Assembly: GCF_000155975.1 (NCBI RefSeq)
Contig: NZ_GG730299.1
Span: 1,646,734-1,710,733 of the forward strand
DNA length: 64,000 bases
Direction: 5' to 3'
Source: Citrobacter youngae ATCC 29220
Lineage (GTDB): Bacteria; Pseudomonadota; Gammaproteobacteria; Enterobacterales; Enterobacteriaceae
The position numbers were made by a program, and so were the translations under genes. This document shows positions 55,428 to 64,000 of this stretch, in pieces. Below the pieces are notes generated by a model. The model had not been told where the DNA came from. It did no database searches and was given only the letters and a program-made list of their open reading frames with translations. How positions within the stretch are numbered: the first letter of the stretch is position 1; each line of letters starts with the position of its first letter.

Positions 55428-57449
55428 ATGCCTATGCTGAACAAAAGTATCCGCTGCAGCCTGCTCGTCATTGGCTGCCTTATCATCGGTGCAAACGCCT
55501 TCGCCAAAGTGATTTCTTTTATTCCACCGAAGCAAAGACCGCAGTTAGAAGCGAGTAAACCCTGGCCGAAGAACCATTTTCTTGTTCTCGCCTATCACGA
55601 TATTGAAGATGACGCCGCCGATCAACGCTACCTGACAGTGCGTACCAGCGCGCTAAATGAACAGATAAGCTGGCTGCTGCATAATGGTTACAACGCCATA
55701 AGCGTGCAGGATATTCTGGATGCCCATGATGGGTATAAAACGCTGCCGCCAAAGGCGTTTTTGCTCAGTTTTGACGACGGCTACAGTAGTTTTTATACCC
55801 GCGTGTGGCCGCTTTTACAGGCCTGGAACGTCCCGGCCCTGTGGGCGCCTGTAGGAAGTTGGGTGGATACCCCCGCACGGCAGAACGTTAACTTTGGCGG
55901 TCTGATGACGCCACGAGAACGCTTTGCAACCTGGGATATGGTCCGGGAGCTTAGTCATTCTCCGCTGGTTGAAATTGGCGCACATACCTGGGCCTCTCAC
56001 TATGGTATTCAGGCCAATCCGCAGGGAAGCCTGGAGCCTGCAGCCGCTAATCGTTTTTATAATAAGACTACGGGCCGTTATGAAACGGACCAGCAATTCA
56101 CTCGGCGGATTGCCGATGATGTACGCAAGGTTACCGCAAAAATAACGCAAGTCACCGGCACTCCCCCTCGGGCATGGGTATGGCCTTACGGCGCGGCAAA
56201 TGGAATGTCATTCGCGATTGCGAAAAAGCAGGGTTATAAACTGGCTTTTACCCTCGAAGATGGCCTGGCGGACGTACGTGCTCTCGACAACATTCCACGT
56301 CTGCTTATCTCCGGTAATCCGTCGCTTAAGGCATTTGCCAATACGGTCCTGCAGATTCAGGAACCCGAACCGGTCCGGGCGATGCATGTCGATCTTGATT
56401 ATGTGTACGACCGGAATACCGCGCAGCTGACGCGGAATATCGATAAGCTGATACAACGCGTTTACGATATGAAAATCAGTCATGTCTTCCTGCAAGCGTA
56501 TTCGGATCCGCGTGGGGATGGAAATGTTACAGCGCTCTATTTTCCTAACCGCCATCTTCCGGTCCGGGCCGATATTTTTAACTTCATCGCCTGGCAATTG
56601 CAAACCCGCGCTAAAGTAAAAGTCTATGCCTGGATGCCGGTCCTCTCTTTCCACCTCGCGCCGTCACTCCCCAGAGTCCAACGCTGGGATCCCGTGACGG
56701 GACATTCATGGACAGCCACCACGCCTTACGTTCGACTATCCCCCTGGAGCCGTGAGGTTCGCCGACAAGTAACGGATATCTACGAAGATCTCGCCAGATA
56801 TAGCGCCTTTGATGGGATCCTGTTTCATGACGATGCGGTACTCACTGACGCAGAGGATGTCAGCCCGGATGCCCTTATCGCCTGGAAAAAGACCGGTTCC
56901 CCCTTCCCCATCAGTTCCATAGCGCAGAACCCAGCCGCACTTCGTGCCTGGACACGCTTTAAAAGCCAGGCGCTCATCGGATTTACCCAAAATTTGGGCC
57001 AGGCAGTAAAAAACCTGCGCGGCCCCCAGATAAAAACCGCCCGCAATATCTTTGCATTGCCGGTCATTGACCCCGCAGGCGAAGAACGGTATGCGCAAAA
57101 TTTCGATGATTTTCTCGCCGCCTATGACTGGACGGTTCCAATCGCGGTACCGCAGATGGGAGTCATGACGGCAGACGAAAGCAACGCCTGGCTGGCGCGA
57201 TTGGTTAACGCGGTAGCGACGCGAACTGGCGCAATGAATAAAACCATTTTTGAATTACATTTCAGCGACAAAGAACAGCAACCGCGAAACGTGCCCCCCG
57301 ATCGCGATCTGATAGAGAAGATGCGCCAGCTCCGGCTTAGCGGCGTCAATAACTACGGTTACTACCCCGACGACTTTATCAAAAACCAACCTGATATTTC
57401 CGACATCAGGCCTGAATTTTCTTCGTACTGGTACCCAAACAATGACTGA
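55428..57449 (+). CDS. pgaB: Poly-GlcNAc N-deacetylase PgaB
   Basis: 673 residues. The N-terminal polysaccharide deacetylase domain shows [26 protein letters not shown] (metal and base Asp pair) and [10 protein letters not shown]. The C-terminal glycoside-hydrolase-like domain has [19 protein letters not shown] and ends [11 protein letters not shown]...[10 protein letters not shown] like E. coli PgaB. The signal ([20 protein letters not shown]) contains VIGC, a possible lipobox, or may be cleaved later after AFA. It removes some acetyl groups in the periplasm, which is needed for export by PgaA. Starts 2 nt after pgaA; overlaps pgaC by 8 nt. Confidence 0.93.
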   Translation: MPMLNKSIRCSLLVIGCLIIGANAFAKVISFIPPKQRPQLEASKPWPKNHFLVLAYHDIEDDAADQRYLTVRTSALNEQISWLLHNGYNAISVQDILDAHDGYKTLPPKAFLLSFDDGYSSFYTRVWPLLQAWNVPALWAPVGSWVDTPARQNVNFGGLMTPRERFATWDMVRELSHSPLVEIGAHTWASHYGIQANPQGSLEPAAANRFYNKTTGRYETDQQFTRRIADDVRKVTAKITQVTGTPPRAWVWPYGAANGMSFAIAKKQGYKLAFTLEDGLADVRALDNIPRLLISGNPSLKAFANTVLQIQEPEPVRAMHVDLDYVYDRNTAQLTRNIDKLIQRVYDMKISHVFLQAYSDPRGDGNVTALYFPNRHLPVRADIFNFIAWQLQTRAKVKVYAWMPVLSFHLAPSLPRVQRWDPVTGHSWTATTPYVRLSPWSREVRRQVTDIYEDLARYSAFDGILFHDDAVLTDAEDVSPDALIAWKKTGSPFPISSIAQNPAALRAWTRFKSQALIGFTQNLGQAVKNLRGPQIKTARNIFALPVIDPAGEERYAQNFDDFLAAYDWTVPIAVPQMGVMTADESNAWLARLVNAVATRTGAMNKTIFELHFSDKEQQPRNVPPDRDLIEKMRQLRLSGVNNYGYYPDDFIKNQPDISDIRPEFSSYWYPNND

Positions 57450-58773
57450 TCGAATTATCGCATTTTCTATTTTATGTCTGGTGTTCGGACTGCCATTTGG
57501 CGTGGCCATCATTTTTACCGGCGAGCTTATCCTGAATTTTGTCTTCTTCTGGCCGCTATTTATGTCCGTACTATGGATTACCGGTGGACTCTATTTCTGG
57601 TTGAAGCTGGAGAGGCACTGGTCATGGGACAACAACACCCCGCCCCCCACGCTCGCGGGCGATCCGCTGATTTCAATTTTGATCCCCTGTTTTAACGAGG
57701 AGAAAAACGCCAGGGATACCGTTAGCGCAGCGCTGGCGCAGCGATACAGCAATATTGAAGTTATCGCCATTAATGACGGCTCATCCGACAACACCGCCAA
57801 TGTGCTTCAGCAACTGGGACAAGAACATCCGCATCTGCGGGTTATCAATCTGGCGGAAAACCAGGGTAAAGCCGTGGCGCTAAAAGCGGGAGCGGCCGCC
57901 GCGAGAGGCGACCTGCTGGTCTGTATCGATGGCGATGCCCTACTCAGCCGCGATGCGGCAGCCTACCTGGTTGCGCCGCTGATTCAGTACCCCTATGTCG
58001 GCGCCGTTACGGGTAATCCCCGGATTCGGACACGATCGACCCTGATTGGCCGCATTCAGGTGGGGGAATTCTCATCCATTATAGGGTTAATAAAACGCAC
58101 GCAACGGATTTATGGTCGGGTATTCACCGTTTCAGGAGTAATAGCCGCCTTCCGCCGTCAGGCGCTGGCTGATGTAGGTTACTGGAGTGAGGATATGATC
58201 ACCGAAGATATAGACATCAGTTGGAAGCTGCAACTCAGCCATTGGGACATATTTTTTGAGCCCCGGGCGCTGTGTTGGATCCTGATGCCAGAGACGCTAA
58301 AAGGCTTATGGAAGCAGAGGCTACGCTGGGCGCAGGGTGGTGCCGAGGTCTTTCTGGTGAACCTGCGAAAATTGGTGCGCTGGGAGCACCACCGCATGTG
58401 GCCCTTGTTACTGGAATACGCGCTGTCAACGCTCTGGGCATTCGCTTACGTCGTTACCGTCATGTTGTTCATTGTTAGTCATATTGTGCCGTTACCTGAA
58501 AACCTGACTGTCGACAGTCTTTTTCCGCCGCAATTTACCGGCCTGCTGTTAGGCGTGATGTGCCTGATACAATTCGGGGCCAGCCTGTATATAGAGCGGC
58601 GATATGAAAAAAATGTGGCAAGTTCACTTTTCTGGGTGATTTGGTTCCCGGTGGTGTACTGGATGATTGGCCTGTTCACCACCGTGTTTGCGTTTCCTAA
58701 AGTCATGCTCAAACGTCAGCGCGCCCGAGCACGTTGGATCAGTCCGGACCGTGGAAAAGGAAGCATCGAATGA
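57442..58773 (+). CDS. pgaC: Poly-GlcNAc synthase PgaC
   Basis: 443 residues, processive family 2 glycosyltransferase. Two N-terminal membrane helices precede the catalytic domain: [24 protein letters not shown] (D-x-D), EDIDISW (catalytic base) and QRLRWAQGG (Q-x-x-RW). C-terminal membrane helices follow ([18 protein letters not shown] and later). It polymerises GlcNAc from UDP-GlcNAc and, with PgaD, responds to cyclic di-GMP in E. coli. Confidence 0.95.
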   Translation: MTDRIIAFSILCLVFGLPFGVAIIFTGELILNFVFFWPLFMSVLWITGGLYFWLKLERHWSWDNNTPPPTLAGDPLISILIPCFNEEKNARDTVSAALAQRYSNIEVIAINDGSSDNTANVLQQLGQEHPHLRVINLAENQGKAVALKAGAAAARGDLLVCIDGDALLSRDAAAYLVAPLIQYPYVGAVTGNPRIRTRSTLIGRIQVGEFSSIIGLIKRTQRIYGRVFTVSGVIAAFRRQALADVGYWSEDMITEDIDISWKLQLSHWDIFFEPRALCWILMPETLKGLWKQRLRWAQGGAEVFLVNLRKLVRWEHHRMWPLLLEYALSTLWAFAYVVTVMLFIVSHIVPLPENLTVDSLFPPQFTGLLLGVMCLIQFGASLYIERRYEKNVASSLFWVIWFPVVYWMIGLFTTVFAFPKVMLKRQRARARWISPDRGKGSIE

Positions 58774-59234
58774 ACGAGAATACGTTAATCTTAACTGAGC
58801 GCCGTAGATTACCCCGGCTGTTTGACAGTCTGTTAACTCTTCTTGCCTGGTGTGGTTTTCTATTTTGCTTGTATATCAATTTATTGATGCAGATAACCGA
58901 GCAGAACGATAGCGTCCTGGAAACAATTATTGCTTCGTTCTATACCGTCCTGATTTACTTACTGATTGCTATGCTCAACGGCTGGTTACTGATTGTGTGG
59001 TATCACTATAATCGCCGTCATCCTCATACCAGGCGCCATGGACGCTTGTCATCATTAAACCCAGACGAGCTTGCGAGGAGCTTCAACGTTGACCCACGGA
59101 TTATTTCCGAGATGAGCCAATACAATCTATTGACGGTTTATCATGACCATATTGGTCACATTATCGACTTGAGGATTAGCCATCAGTATTCCAGCTTACC
59201 GCGCAAGCCCGCAACCGGTGAGAAGGCCCAATAG
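58770..59234 (+). CDS. pgaD: Poly-GlcNAc biosynthesis protein PgaD
   Basis: 154 residues from ATG 58770, overlapping the pgaC stop (ATGA), with AAAGGAAGC upstream. Two membrane helices ([19 protein letters not shown] and [22 protein letters not shown]) and a cytoplasmic tail. Small inner-membrane partner of PgaC that is needed for synthesis and for cyclic di-GMP control. Confidence 0.9.
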   Translation: MNENTLILTERRRLPRLFDSLLTLLAWCGFLFCLYINLLMQITEQNDSVLETIIASFYTVLIYLLIAMLNGWLLIVWYHYNRRHPHTRRHGRLSSLNPDELARSFNVDPRIISEMSQYNLLTVYHDHIGHIIDLRISHQYSSLPRKPATGEKAQ

Positions 59235-59257
59235 CGGTAAACAAGCGTATTATAACC

Positions 59258-59289
59258 GTAACACCAGTCAGTGCGTTGACTGGTGTTAC
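59258..59289 (+). terminator. Strong hairpin after pgaD, without T-run
   Basis: GTAACACCAGTCA (59258-59270) pairs perfectly with TGACTGGTGTTAC (59277-59289) around a 6-nt loop, 24 nt after the pgaD stop. Stem length suits a terminator or mRNA 3'-end protector, but no T-run follows. Confidence 0.55.
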
Positions 59290-60348
59290 TGCGACAAGAC
59301 CATCATACCCCCTGCCATGCCTCCATTCCCTGTCAGCTGATATAGCCTATGTTTTTTATGCGTGTAAATAATGTTTATTACAGTCATATAAGGGAAATAA
59401 TATCAGCGCTAAGCTGATTTATCTTCTGCCTGCAGCAGAAGAGCATCTTTCTACGAAGTGCAATGATATTTTGATCCATTTTTGGATAAACACACCTCGT
59501 AACATAATGCGCAAAAAAGCGGCAATCTTTATTATATCTGCGGATGTGGTGAATATAAATTCACACATTTAATTTACAATACCCAATTATTAATTTACAT
59601 CGCATCGTCATTAATTACAAGAATGAACATTTTAAATTCATAAATGGCGTGGATAGTGATATTTAAAACAGTGAAATAAGTTATATATTTCTGTGCTCAA
59701 TGGGAAAATCAAAACAATATAACCAGTTAGCCCCTGATTTTTTCACAGCTCAACTCTTTTTTATTTCTGTCTGCGAAAAAGTAATTCACAACAAATCCAA
59801 ATGAAACAAAATGCAACTGCGATATTGTCTTATATCCGCATTAATCATTTATTTTTAAATAAACTCGCCTTAGTCTTTTATTGGAAATAACTATTTCGGA
59901 TCGAACAAGACCTCCCATACTGCTATCAGGTGGATATACAGATTTCTGATAACAGGAGTTCGTTAATTTCTATGCGAATGATTATCATCAAGTCTGTTTT
60001 TGATAAAAACATCACCACAGCAATAATTTAATGAGGTCATCATTTAATTAACCGAAAACAATGAGGAAGGTGGAAATGGGGGTTCTGACTACCATAAGCA
60101 GAGACATAAATAGCACATTAATAATTTCATATGAAATTATTTCAGTCTTGAGAAAGGACTGTACCCATAGCCATGCAACAAAGTAGGTACTGTCGATTTA
60201 TCCCTGAAAGCTAAGTGATAAATGCATGTAGAATACTCCAGAAATATTTTTTAGAACGTTTCTATTTTGTCCTATATTGTACATATCTTTTTAAAAAATT
60301 GTAAAAACGGACTGCGAATTACCCAGTGCCAGCCCAAAGGATAGTTTA
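59290..60348. other. Long AT-rich intergenic region
   Basis: About 1.06 kb without an open gene or clear repeat. It precedes an IprA-like regulator, and its AT-richness suggests H-NS-bound regulatory DNA (inference). Confidence 0.4.
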
Positions 60349-61035
60349 ATGCCATACGAACCAGATTCATCTAATTCACTACACGCCTTTGATTTTGCGA
60401 TGAAAACAAAGCCACACATGGCGATAAAAGCATTGCATGACAAATTGCACAGTTTTGGAACACCCGTCACTCTTGAAGCCGGTGAAGAATTATTCTTCAG
60501 TGAAGATAAGGAAACCGCATTTATTTTCTTACTTTACGAGGGATGCATCTCAGCTTGCCACTTTAATACTGGTCTGCATGCGGGTACGGGGTTTGGTCCA
60601 ACTATAATCGGTCTGATTGATGGTTATAGTTTGTACTATGGTGTTGAAAAGCGCCCTCGTCACTATATTGTTGCGGAAACAGAGTGCAAAGGATGCAAAG
60701 TCCCTTTAGACAAGTTCGTTGAACAGTGCGATAAGCACGACCTATGGCACGATATTGCACGCATACTTGCACAACGTTTAATGACCATGAGCGCCATGGA
60801 AGAAGAGCTTGTCGGTCGCGATGCGTATGGCTCAATTCGCGCTGTACTGATCGAACTTTGGTTATACCCTGAAGATATTCGCAGCCAATTGAATATTGCT
60901 GCGTTCATTCAGAAACGAACCAATCTTTCAAGAAGCCGAATCATGGCCGTGCTATCAGCCCTGAAAGAAGGTGGCTATATTACCATAAAAACAGGTAAGC
61001 TCATTGATCTCAATAAATTACCCAAGGCCTTCTAA
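60349..61035 (+). CDS. IprA/YaiV-like transcriptional regulator (copy 3)
   Basis: 228 residues; GGATAG lies before the ATG. The barrel half reads EAGEELFFSEDKETAFIFLLYEG and the winged helix is IAAFIQKRTNLSRSRIMAVL followed by SALKEGGYITIKTG. It ends LIDLNKLPKAF, like copy 2 (LIRLNKLPAKF). Two Cys (ECKGC) occur in the middle, a possible redox or metal site seen only in this copy. It sits between pga and the autotransporter gene, which it may regulate. Confidence 0.8.
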   Translation: MPYEPDSSNSLHAFDFAMKTKPHMAIKALHDKLHSFGTPVTLEAGEELFFSEDKETAFIFLLYEGCISACHFNTGLHAGTGFGPTIIGLIDGYSLYYGVEKRPRHYIVAETECKGCKVPLDKFVEQCDKHDLWHDIARILAQRLMTMSAMEEELVGRDAYGSIRAVLIELWLYPEDIRSQLNIAAFIQKRTNLSRSRIMAVLSALKEGGYITIKTGKLIDLNKLPKAF

Positions 61036-61494
61036 GTACTAATGTTTGCTCGTCATACCGAACATGTGAGCCTCTTTACAGAGGCAAATATCCTTTTTAG
61101 GACGCACTATATTTACTAACCATGCCACCCAGATACGCTATTGTCATATGCGCAGAAACTCTGCATATGTTTTATTTAATCCAATATTAGACTTATTCGC
61201 CCGCCATTCAATTCATCCAAAACAGGACAAAATTGCAATAATCCAAATATGGATAATCATAACAAATAATTTGAATTAACGGATCATGATTGGTCTAATG
61301 CTCCTCGCTTATTACCTTAAGTTTCCCCTATAACGGACGACACTCAAAATTCTGGTCACCCGTTAACAGAGGTTCGTTACTTCTATATAGATAATGAGTA
61401 ATCAATAAGTCACGCACAACCAGACTGCCACAGTTCAGTTACAACACACCTTGAATTTGTGCGTATACGATGATATTTGGATGGAGAGTTTTCG
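61036..61494. promoter_or_regulatory. Intergenic region before the autotransporter
   Basis: GCCTCT-TTAC-AGAGGC (61070-61085) followed after nine bases by TTTTT may end the regulator transcript. The remaining 400 bases are AT-rich with no clear promoter motif. Confidence 0.45.
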
Positions 61495-64000
61495 TTGAAA
61501 AGCAATGGTAAGTTTTATAAGACCAAAATCGCCTTAGCCTGTTCACTTGGCCTGGCGTTTCAGGCATCTGCGACAGATGTATCTAACGGCACCTGGGATA
61601 CTTTCACCTATGATGGTACATCAGACGCTGCAATTTACCAGGGATACGTTGATTGGAATACAACTGACGCAGACGGAAATATTTACCCGGTTATCAATAA
61701 TTCAGTAGTTAATGGCGTTATTTCCACTAACTATCTGGATGCTGATACCGCAAACCCTAACTCGCTCTCAATTAGCAACACCACCATTCATGGGATGGTC
61801 ACTTCTGCCTGTATGACCAGTGGCTGCACGACCACCGTGCAGAACTACAATGACCCGCTGGAATTAACTGTAGATAATTCTACTATTGATGACAGCTACG
61901 AACATTTTGATTATCAAAATGCAGATGGCACAACATCAGGCACAATTCCAACGTATGCGCTGGGTACCGCAATTACGTTAGGTCAAGAAAGCGATATCGC
62001 TATTCAAAACAATTCGCATGTCGCCGGTATTACCCTTGGTCAGCAGCAGCAAGATTATGCAGACAGCGGTAGCACTGACAGCTTTGTGGACAATATCACC
62101 GTTACCGACTCAACCGTAACGTCTGGCTCATGGACAGAGCTGGATACTACCGGCTTCTACGGTCAATCTGAAAAGCCATCAGATTATAATGGCGCGGCAA
62201 CAATGACCGTTAATTATGATGTCAATGGCGATGGAACAATCGATAATAGCGATCAGATTGTCAATATGAATGATGTGGCGCTGGCTGCCATCGATAACCC
62301 TTCTTCAGAAGAGTCGATGAAAACCAATGCAACCTTCAGCAATTCAACACTGACCGGCGATGTTCTGTTTGTAAGCTCCTTTAACACCGGCTTCGCGCCT
62401 GAAGGACAAGACACCAACGCGGATGGTGTTATTGACTCCAACATGGGCTATAGCGACGACAGCCTTAATCAGGACGAGATGAACCTGACGTTGGACAACG
62501 GCAGCAAGTGGGTTGGCGCAGCGATCTCTGATGTTCAGGCGACCGCCGATCTGTATGACGTTGCCGCCAACAGCCTGTGGCCGTCATCAACTTACAACGC
62601 CGATACAGGGTATATTTCTGGCAATGAAGTCTTCCAGAGTGGCGTGTTTAACGTCGCACTGGATCACGGTTCAGAGTGGGATACTCGCAAAGCGTCTGCT
62701 GTTGATACCCTGACCGTGAGCAACGGCTCTCAGGTTAACGTCGAAAGTTCATCATTGCTGGCTGATAGCATCGCTCTGAACAATAGCTCATCCATGAATA
62801 TTGGTGACGATGGCAAGGTTGCTGCAAACTCTATCAATATCGACAGCAATAGTTATGTTGATTTAACTGAAGAAACCGCTCAGCTGTACGCCAACACCAT
62901 TACCGTGAGCAACAACGCGGCGCTGGAGTTAGGTACCGGTGAGGTTGATACACATAATATGGTATTAACATCTGGCGGCCAGCTGGATGTTGGCAGCCGT
63001 GATTATGTCCTGAACAGCAATATGAACACCGGTTACACCAACGGTGATACCACCGATGCTACAGATTACGGCGTAGTCGGTCTGAACTCTGACGGTCATC
63101 TGGCGGTGAACGGCGATGTTGCAGGTAACTATCAGGTACGTATCGATAACGCGACCGGCGAAGGTTCAGTTGCTGATTATAAAGGCCATGAGCTAATTCG
63201 CGTTTATGATGACAACGCGGATACCACTGCATCGTTTACCGCTGCAAACAAAGCAGACCTGGGTGCTTATCAGTACGAAGCGCAGCAGCAGGGTGATTCC
63301 GTTGTTCTGAAGCAGGATGGGCTGACTGATTACGCCAATATTGCGTTGAGCATTCCTTCTGCTAACACGAATATCTGGAACCTTGAGCAGGATGCTCTGG
63401 CGAATCGACTGGACAACGGTCGTCATGCCCAACAGGGTGCGGATACCGGCGGAGCATGGATTTCCTATATCGGCGGCCACTTCAATGCTGACACCGATAC
63501 GCTGAGCTACGATCAGGATGTCAACGGCATCATGGTTGGTCTTGATAAAGCAATTGATGGCAACTACGCCAAGTGGATTGTCGGTGCGGCAGCTGGTTTT
63601 GCTAAAGGCGATATTGATCAGAACAGCGGTCATGTCGATCAGGACAGCCAATCCGCTCGTCTGTATGCTTCTGCGAAATTTGACAACAACATCTTCGTAG
63701 ATAGCTCCATTAACTACAGCCACTTCGACAACGACCTGTCGGCAACCATGACCAACGGTAACTCCGTGAACGGCAACGGTATCTCCTCCGACGCCTGGGG
63801 CTTTGGCCTGAAAGCGGGTTACGACTGGAAATATGATCAGAATGGTTACGTTACGCCATATGCCAGCGTATCCGGCCTGTTCCAGGATGGCGATAACTAT
63901 CAGCTTAGCAACAACATGAGCGTAGACAGTCAGTCTTATGACAGCATGCGCTATGAAGCGGGTGTAAGCACTGGTTATACCTTCGCCTTCGGCGATCAGT
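61495..64000 (+). CDS. Classical autotransporter adhesin, 3' end cut by window edge
   Basis: I translated this frame by hand; it is open for 835 codons to the window edge. A TTG at 61495 preceded by ATGGAGAG is the only reasonable start (the in-between ATG is out of frame). Signal peptide: KTKIALACSLGLAFQASA. The passenger (about 27-640) is a Ser/Thr/Asn/Asp-rich beta-helix type sequence with recurrent 'LxNSTLTGxxxF' and 'SxLTVSNGSQV' units. Residues 242-253 read DVNGDGTIDNSD, a perfect calcium-loop pattern, with a second partial one at 306-314. The autotransporter barrel starts near residue 650 (GAWISYIGGHFNADTDTL). Function: surface adhesion or aggregation, inferred from type. Confidence 0.85.
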   Translation, partial: MKSNGKFYKTKIALACSLGLAFQASATDVSNGTWDTFTYDGTSDAAIYQGYVDWNTTDADGNIYPVINNSVVNGVISTNYLDADTANPNSLSISNTTIHGMVTSACMTSGCTTTVQNYNDPLELTVDNSTIDDSYEHFDYQNADGTTSGTIPTYALGTAITLGQESDIAIQNNSHVAGITLGQQQQDYADSGSTDSFVDNITVTDSTVTSGSWTELDTTGFYGQSEKPSDYNGAATMTVNYDVNGDGTIDNSDQIVNMNDVALAAIDNPSSEESMKTNATFSNSTLTGDVLFVSSFNTGFAPEGQDTNADGVIDSNMGYSDDSLNQDEMNLTLDNGSKWVGAAISDVQATADLYDVAANSLWPSSTYNADTGYISGNEVFQSGVFNVALDHGSEWDTRKASAVDTLTVSNGSQVNVESSSLLADSIALNNSSSMNIGDDGKVAANSINIDSNSYVDLTEETAQLYANTITVSNNAALELGTGEVDTHNMVLTSGGQLDVGSRDYVLNSNMNTGYTNGDTTDATDYGVVGLNSDGHLAVNGDVAGNYQVRIDNATGEGSVADYKGHELIRVYDDNADTTASFTAANKADLGAYQYEAQQQGDSVVLKQDGLTDYANIALSIPSANTNIWNLEQDALANRLDNGRHAQQGADTGGAWISYIGGHFNADTDTLSYDQDVNGIMVGLDKAIDGNYAKWIVGAAAGFAKGDIDQNSGHVDQDSQSARLYASAKFDNNIFVDSSINYSHFDNDLSATMTNGNSVNGNGISSDAWGFGLKAGYDWKYDQNGYVTPYASVSGLFQDGDNYQLSNNMSVDSQSYDSMRYEAGVSTGYTFAFGDQ

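Noticed and set aside
61481..61498. ATG at 61481 as start of the autotransporter
   Set aside because: It is in a different frame and meets TGA after five codons; the TTG at 61495 is the usable start.

Overview
The window is a chromosomal segment of an enterobacterium of the Citrobacter/Salmonella/Escherichia group. This rests on a 316-codon cbl gene, nac with a sigma-54 promoter, an Enterobacteriaceae-type tRNA-Asn(GUU), the yfaA-T-S-Q-P gene set, pgaABCD and chaperone-usher fimbriae. Species cannot be fixed from the sequence alone. The gene order (yfa cluster next to cbl-nac-asn tRNA, then fimbriae and pga) differs from the E. coli K-12 order as I remember it.

Layout. (1) 1-15303: eleven genes all on the minus strand. 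Read in transcription order they are an MBOAT O-acyltransferase, two SGNH-hydrolase-fold proteins (a polysaccharide O-acetylation module), two small membrane proteins, yfaA, yfaT, yfaS (a large alpha-2-macroglobulin-like protein), yfaQ, yfaP and a sixth secreted protein cut by the window edge. (2) 16073-18445: cbl, nac and tRNA-Asn. (3) 18451-35065: a 16.6-kb genomic island in the 3' end of tRNA-Asn, bounded by a 22-bp direct repeat and carrying a P4-type integrase. (4) 35071-64000: a ten-Ig-repeat inverse autotransporter (intimin/invasin type), a fimbrial operon with a LuxR-type regulator, two IprA/YaiV-like regulators, a glycosyltransferase, an alpha/beta hydrolase, another LuxR-type regulator, pgaABCD, a third IprA-like regulator and a classical autotransporter cut by the window end. 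This right half is mainly surface adhesion and biofilm functions with local regulators.

The island is the most unusual part. Its left third is a compact four-gene operon: MFS exporter, PLP aminotransferase, haem-oxygenase-fold (probable di-iron oxidase) protein and phosphoenolpyruvate mutase with the EDK-x5-NS signature. This looks like a minimal phosphonate natural-product pathway, plausibly PEP to phosphonopyruvate to phosphonoalanine to an oxidised product that is exported. Three perfect palindromes lie in its upstream region. The middle holds an orphan Hcp (type VI secretion) module with STM2901-family and DUF1493 proteins, two unknown genes, a hairpin-rich non-coding stretch and a second tyrosine-recombinase-like protein. 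The right, AT-rich third holds small unknown genes and a two-gene short prokaryotic Argonaute system whose partner appears to be a SMEK-domain/APAZ fusion, probably a prophage/plasmid defence system with a nuclease-like effector. The island therefore combines a probable small-molecule weapon, a contact-dependent secretion cargo and a nucleic-acid-guided defence.

All family names come from reading motifs by eye; no database search was run.
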